DNA of 64,000 nt, from assembly GCF_001642695.1 (NCBI RefSeq), contig NZ_LWCC02000005.1, positions 31,215 through 95,214 on the forward strand, written 5' to 3'. The notes beneath the pieces were generated by a model, which saw nothing but the letters and a program-made list of their open reading frames with translations, did no database searches and was not told the DNA's origin. Source of the stretch: Streptomyces chilikensis. GTDB taxonomy: Bacteria; Actinomycetota; Actinomycetes; Streptomycetales; Streptomycetaceae. This document shows, one piece after another, positions 61,528-64,000 of this stretch. Made by a program: the position numbers and the translations under genes. Position 1 is the stretch's first letter. Each line of letters begins with the position of its first letter.

Positions 61528-63939
61528 GTGGGTCCGACCGTGCGACCACCGGAAACGAACGTTCCTCCGGGCGGGCTGGTGGCCCTCCTGGTGGACGCGG
61601 GCGGCGTGGTGAGGCAGTGCACGGACACCGTGCGGGAGCTGACCGGCCGGGACAGGGAGGAGGTCGTGGGCCGGCCCATGGACGAACTCGTCGCCGCGCC
61701 GCCCGGCTTCGCGGAATGGGCCGGTGACGGCGGGTCCAGGGAGTTCGGCGCGGCGGTGCGGGACGCCGGGGGACACCGCGTCGACGTGGACGTGGCGATG
61801 GTGCCGCTGCCGCAGAGCGACGCGGTGCCCTACCTGTTCCTCCTCGTTCCGGCCTCCCACGCCCTGCGCCACCGGCAGGGGAGGGCCCTGGTCCGCGCGC
61901 TGCTCACCCAGGAACGGGTCGGCCTCGTCCTGCGCGACGCCGCGCCCGACGGGAACTGTTCCACCGTCAACCCGGGCTTCTTCGGGCTGCCCGCGTCCGG
62001 ACAGGGCGGTCCGTCACGCCTGGTGCTGTCCGACGTCCTGGTCGCCAAGGACGCCGAGGTGATCGACGGGCGGCTGCGGGAGGTGCTGCGCACCGGCGAG
62101 CCGCTGGTCGACTTCGAACACGCCGCTCGCCGGCGTGGCGGCACCGCGGACCAGTGGGTCTCCGTCTCGGCGTTCCGCCTGAACGACGCCGCCGGACAGC
62201 CCGCCGGGGTCGCGGCGCTCTTCGTCGACGTCACCGAGCAGTTCGCCGCCAGGCGGCGGCTGACCCTGCTGCACGCCGCCGCGAACCGCCTGGGGGAGTC
62301 CCTGGACGTGACCCGCAACGCCGAGGAACTCGTCGCGGTCCTGGTCCCCGGCTTCGCCGACCACGCGTGCGCGGACGTGTCGGACACGGTGCTGCGGAGC
62401 GGCGAGACCTCCAGGATGGAACCCGGCATGAAGCTGCGCCGCGCGGCCGTCGCCTCGGCGGACGGGACGTGGCCGGCGGAGATCTACCAGCTGGGCGACG
62501 AGCTGCGCGTCCGGGACCTCGAGAGCGACGCCCTCGGCTCGGTCGGAACGATGGTGGTGCCCGACCTCGCGGCCCTCTCCGACGAGCTCCCGGTCGACGC
62601 GGAGCGCATGCGCCTGCTCTTCCCCGCCTCGGCCACCTCGGCCCTGTTCGTGCCGCTCATGGCGCGCGGCCACATCCTGGGCGTGCTGGGCCTGTGGCGC
62701 GGCGCCGGCCGTCAGCCGTACTCCGCCACCGACGTGCCGCTCATCGAGGAGATCGCCTCCCGGGCGGCCCTGAGTCTGGACAACGCCCGGCGCTACGCCC
62801 GTGAGCGCGACACCGTCGAGACGCTCCAGCGCAGCCTGCTGCCCGCTCCGGACACGCGCACGTCCGCCGCGGAGACCGCGGGCCTGTACGCCCCGGCCAG
62901 TACGCCCGCGGGCACCGGAGGCAGCTGGTACGACGTGGTCCGCCTGTCGGGCGTCCGGATCGCCCTGGTGGCGGGCAAGGTCGTCGGCCACGGGATGCAC
63001 GCCGCCGCCGCCATGGGGCGGCTGCGTTCCGCCGTGCAGACCCTGGCCGACCTCGACCTGCCGCCCGCGGAACTCCTCACCCACCTGGACGACCTGGTGA
63101 AGCGGCTCGGCGAGGGCGACCGGTCCGAGGGACGCCCGCTCGCGGGCTCCCTGTACGGCGCGACCTGCCTCTACGTCACCTACGACCCGGTGACCGGGGA
63201 ATGCCACATGGCGTCCGCCGGTCATCCCGGCCCCGTCCTCGTCCGCCGGCACTCGGCCACCGTGTCCGATCCGGTGGTGCGGCCGGGACCACGGCTCGGA
63301 CGCGGCGCCGAACCCTTCGACCCCGTCGAACTGACGTTGCAGCCCGGTGACGTCCTGGTCCTGCACAGCGGCCCCCCGGTCGGCGTCGCGCCGGAGGACA
63401 CCCCGGACCTGGGCCACCTGCACGGCAGCGCCCTGGCCGCGGCACGGGACGACACCCCCCTCTCCCGGCTCGCCGAGCGGCTGCTGCGCGACCTCAACCG
63501 GGAGCCCCGCCAGGAGGACCTCGCCCTGCTCCTCACCCGCGTCGGCCGGGTTCCGCCCGACCGGACCGCGTACTGGCAGCTCCAGGCCGACCCCGAGCAG
63601 GCGTCCCGGGCCCGCGATCTGACCGCCCGGCAGCTGGCCGAGTGGGGACTGGACGAGATGGCGTTCGGCACCGAGCTGATCATCAGCGAACTGGTCACCA
63701 ACGCCATCCGCTACGCGGGCGGCCCCATCGGCCTGCGCATGGTCAAGGACGACCGCCTGGTGTGCGAGGTGTCCGACCCCAGCCAGGCCCAGCCCCACCT
63801 GCGCCGTGCGCGCACGTCCGACGAGGGCGGCCGGGGCCTCTTCCTCATCGCCCAGCTCGCGGACCGGTGGGGCAGCCGTTACACCCTGGACGGCAAGACC
63901 ATCTGGACCGAGCAGACCTACCCCTCCGACCTCGGGTGA
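61528..63939 (+). CDS. PAS-GAF-PP2C-HATPase protein, probable pseudophosphatase
   Basis: 803 residues from the GTG at 61528. Two PAS-like domains (about 15-110 and 120-240), a GAF domain (about 250-425: LLHAAANRLGESLDVTRNAE, SALFVPLMARGHILGVLGLW), a SpoIIE-type PP2C domain (about 430-670) and a HATPase_c anti-sigma-kinase-like domain (about 690-800: ELIISELVTNAIRYAGG, TSDEGGRGLFLIAQLADRWG). In the PP2C domain the usual metal-binding Asp residues are replaced: Ser466 (GGSWYDV), Lys484 (AGKVVGHG) and Gly615 (LHSGPPVG); only Asp664 of EDLALL remains. It likely senses through PAS/GAF and acts via the kinase-like domain. Confidence 0.92.
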   Translation: MGPTVRPPETNVPPGGLVALLVDAGGVVRQCTDTVRELTGRDREEVVGRPMDELVAAPPGFAEWAGDGGSREFGAAVRDAGGHRVDVDVAMVPLPQSDAVPYLFLLVPASHALRHRQGRALVRALLTQERVGLVLRDAAPDGNCSTVNPGFFGLPASGQGGPSRLVLSDVLVAKDAEVIDGRLREVLRTGEPLVDFEHAARRRGGTADQWVSVSAFRLNDAAGQPAGVAALFVDVTEQFAARRRLTLLHAAANRLGESLDVTRNAEELVAVLVPGFADHACADVSDTVLRSGETSRMEPGMKLRRAAVASADGTWPAEIYQLGDELRVRDLESDALGSVGTMVVPDLAALSDELPVDAERMRLLFPASATSALFVPLMARGHILGVLGLWRGAGRQPYSATDVPLIEEIASRAALSLDNARRYARERDTVETLQRSLLPAPDTRTSAAETAGLYAPASTPAGTGGSWYDVVRLSGVRIALVAGKVVGHGMHAAAAMGRLRSAVQTLADLDLPPAELLTHLDDLVKRLGEGDRSEGRPLAGSLYGATCLYVTYDPVTGECHMASAGHPGPVLVRRHSATVSDPVVRPGPRLGRGAEPFDPVELTLQPGDVLVLHSGPPVGVAPEDTPDLGHLHGSALAAARDDTPLSRLAERLLRDLNREPRQEDLALLLTRVGRVPPDRTAYWQLQADPEQASRARDLTARQLAEWGLDEMAFGTELIISELVTNAIRYAGGPIGLRMVKDDRLVCEVSDPSQAQPHLRRARTSDEGGRGLFLIAQLADRWGSRYTLDGKTIWTEQTYPSDLG

Positions 63940-64000
<61 letters not shown>

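Overview
The window looks like a Streptomyces chromosome segment, or one from a very close relative. It has very high GC with GC-rich third codon positions, many GTG and TTG starts behind AGGAG-type ribosome sites, overlapping GTGA/ATGA gene junctions, strong GC hairpins between genes, and a tpg-tap pair that encodes the proteins capping linear Streptomyces replicons. I see no tRNA, rRNA, CRISPR array, prophage or antibiotic biosynthetic cluster. The tpg-tap pair and the density of broken insertion sequences suggest a chromosome arm rather than the core.

Layout. 1-4 kb: end of a methyltransferase gene, an SMI1/KNR4 protein, then an ECF sigma factor, its membrane partner and a secreted pectate lyase. 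4-6 kb: an HxlR regulator and an aldo/keto reductase sharing a 42-bp upstream motif. 6-10 kb: an ABC exporter divergent from a histidine kinase/response regulator pair. 10-14 kb: a secreted alpha/beta hydrolase, a decayed gene, and a minus-strand group of sortase substrate, class F sortase, ECF sigma factor and membrane partner. 14.3-19.2 kb: two insertion sequences (an internally deleted IS701-type element and an IS630-type element), a regulator remnant, a secreted protein, and an SDR/XRE pair. 19.2-25.9 kb: MarR with an NADP-oxidoreductase-like gene, DoxX, a GH3 hexosaminidase with DasR-like sites, a serine hydrolase with a TetR regulator, and a 2'-5' RNA ligase family protein.

26-31 kb: two secreted multidomain sugar proteins whose C-terminal ricin-type lectin domains are encoded by an identical 381-bp sequence. 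31-36 kb: a membrane protein, a spore-photoproduct-lyase-family radical SAM protein, and an intact SpoIIE-type phosphatase. 36-39 kb: a secreted peptidoglycan-binding protein and two paralogous HTH-transmembrane regulators. 39-43.7 kb: OhrR/Ohr peroxide defence, an arm-less HU-like protein, an SRPBCC protein, an XRE regulator and an MFS exporter. 43.8-49.7 kb: accessory block of tpg-tap, an orphan Pycsar-effector-like membrane protein, and an IS3 remnant interrupted by an IS30 element that is itself truncated against an fdhF/ydeP-type gene. 49.7-64 kb: molybdopterin oxidoreductase, SRPBCC protein, P-loop kinase-like protein, phospholipase D family enzyme, AhpD-like protein, DUF305 lipoprotein, amidase, enoyl-CoA hydratase, lipase-like protein, and a large PAS/GAF/PP2C/HATPase protein whose phosphatase metal ligands are mostly lost. 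The window ends inside a hexanucleotide repeat.

The most notable observations are: the IS630 element inserted exactly in the overlapping stop codons of two convergent genes; the probable pseudophosphatase with an intact kinase-like domain; the sortase with a linked APDTG candidate substrate; tandem DasR-like sites; the duplicated lectin module; the peptidoglycan-binding membrane HTH pair; and the orphan Pycsar-effector-like gene beside tap. All assignments are by reading motifs; no database search was possible.
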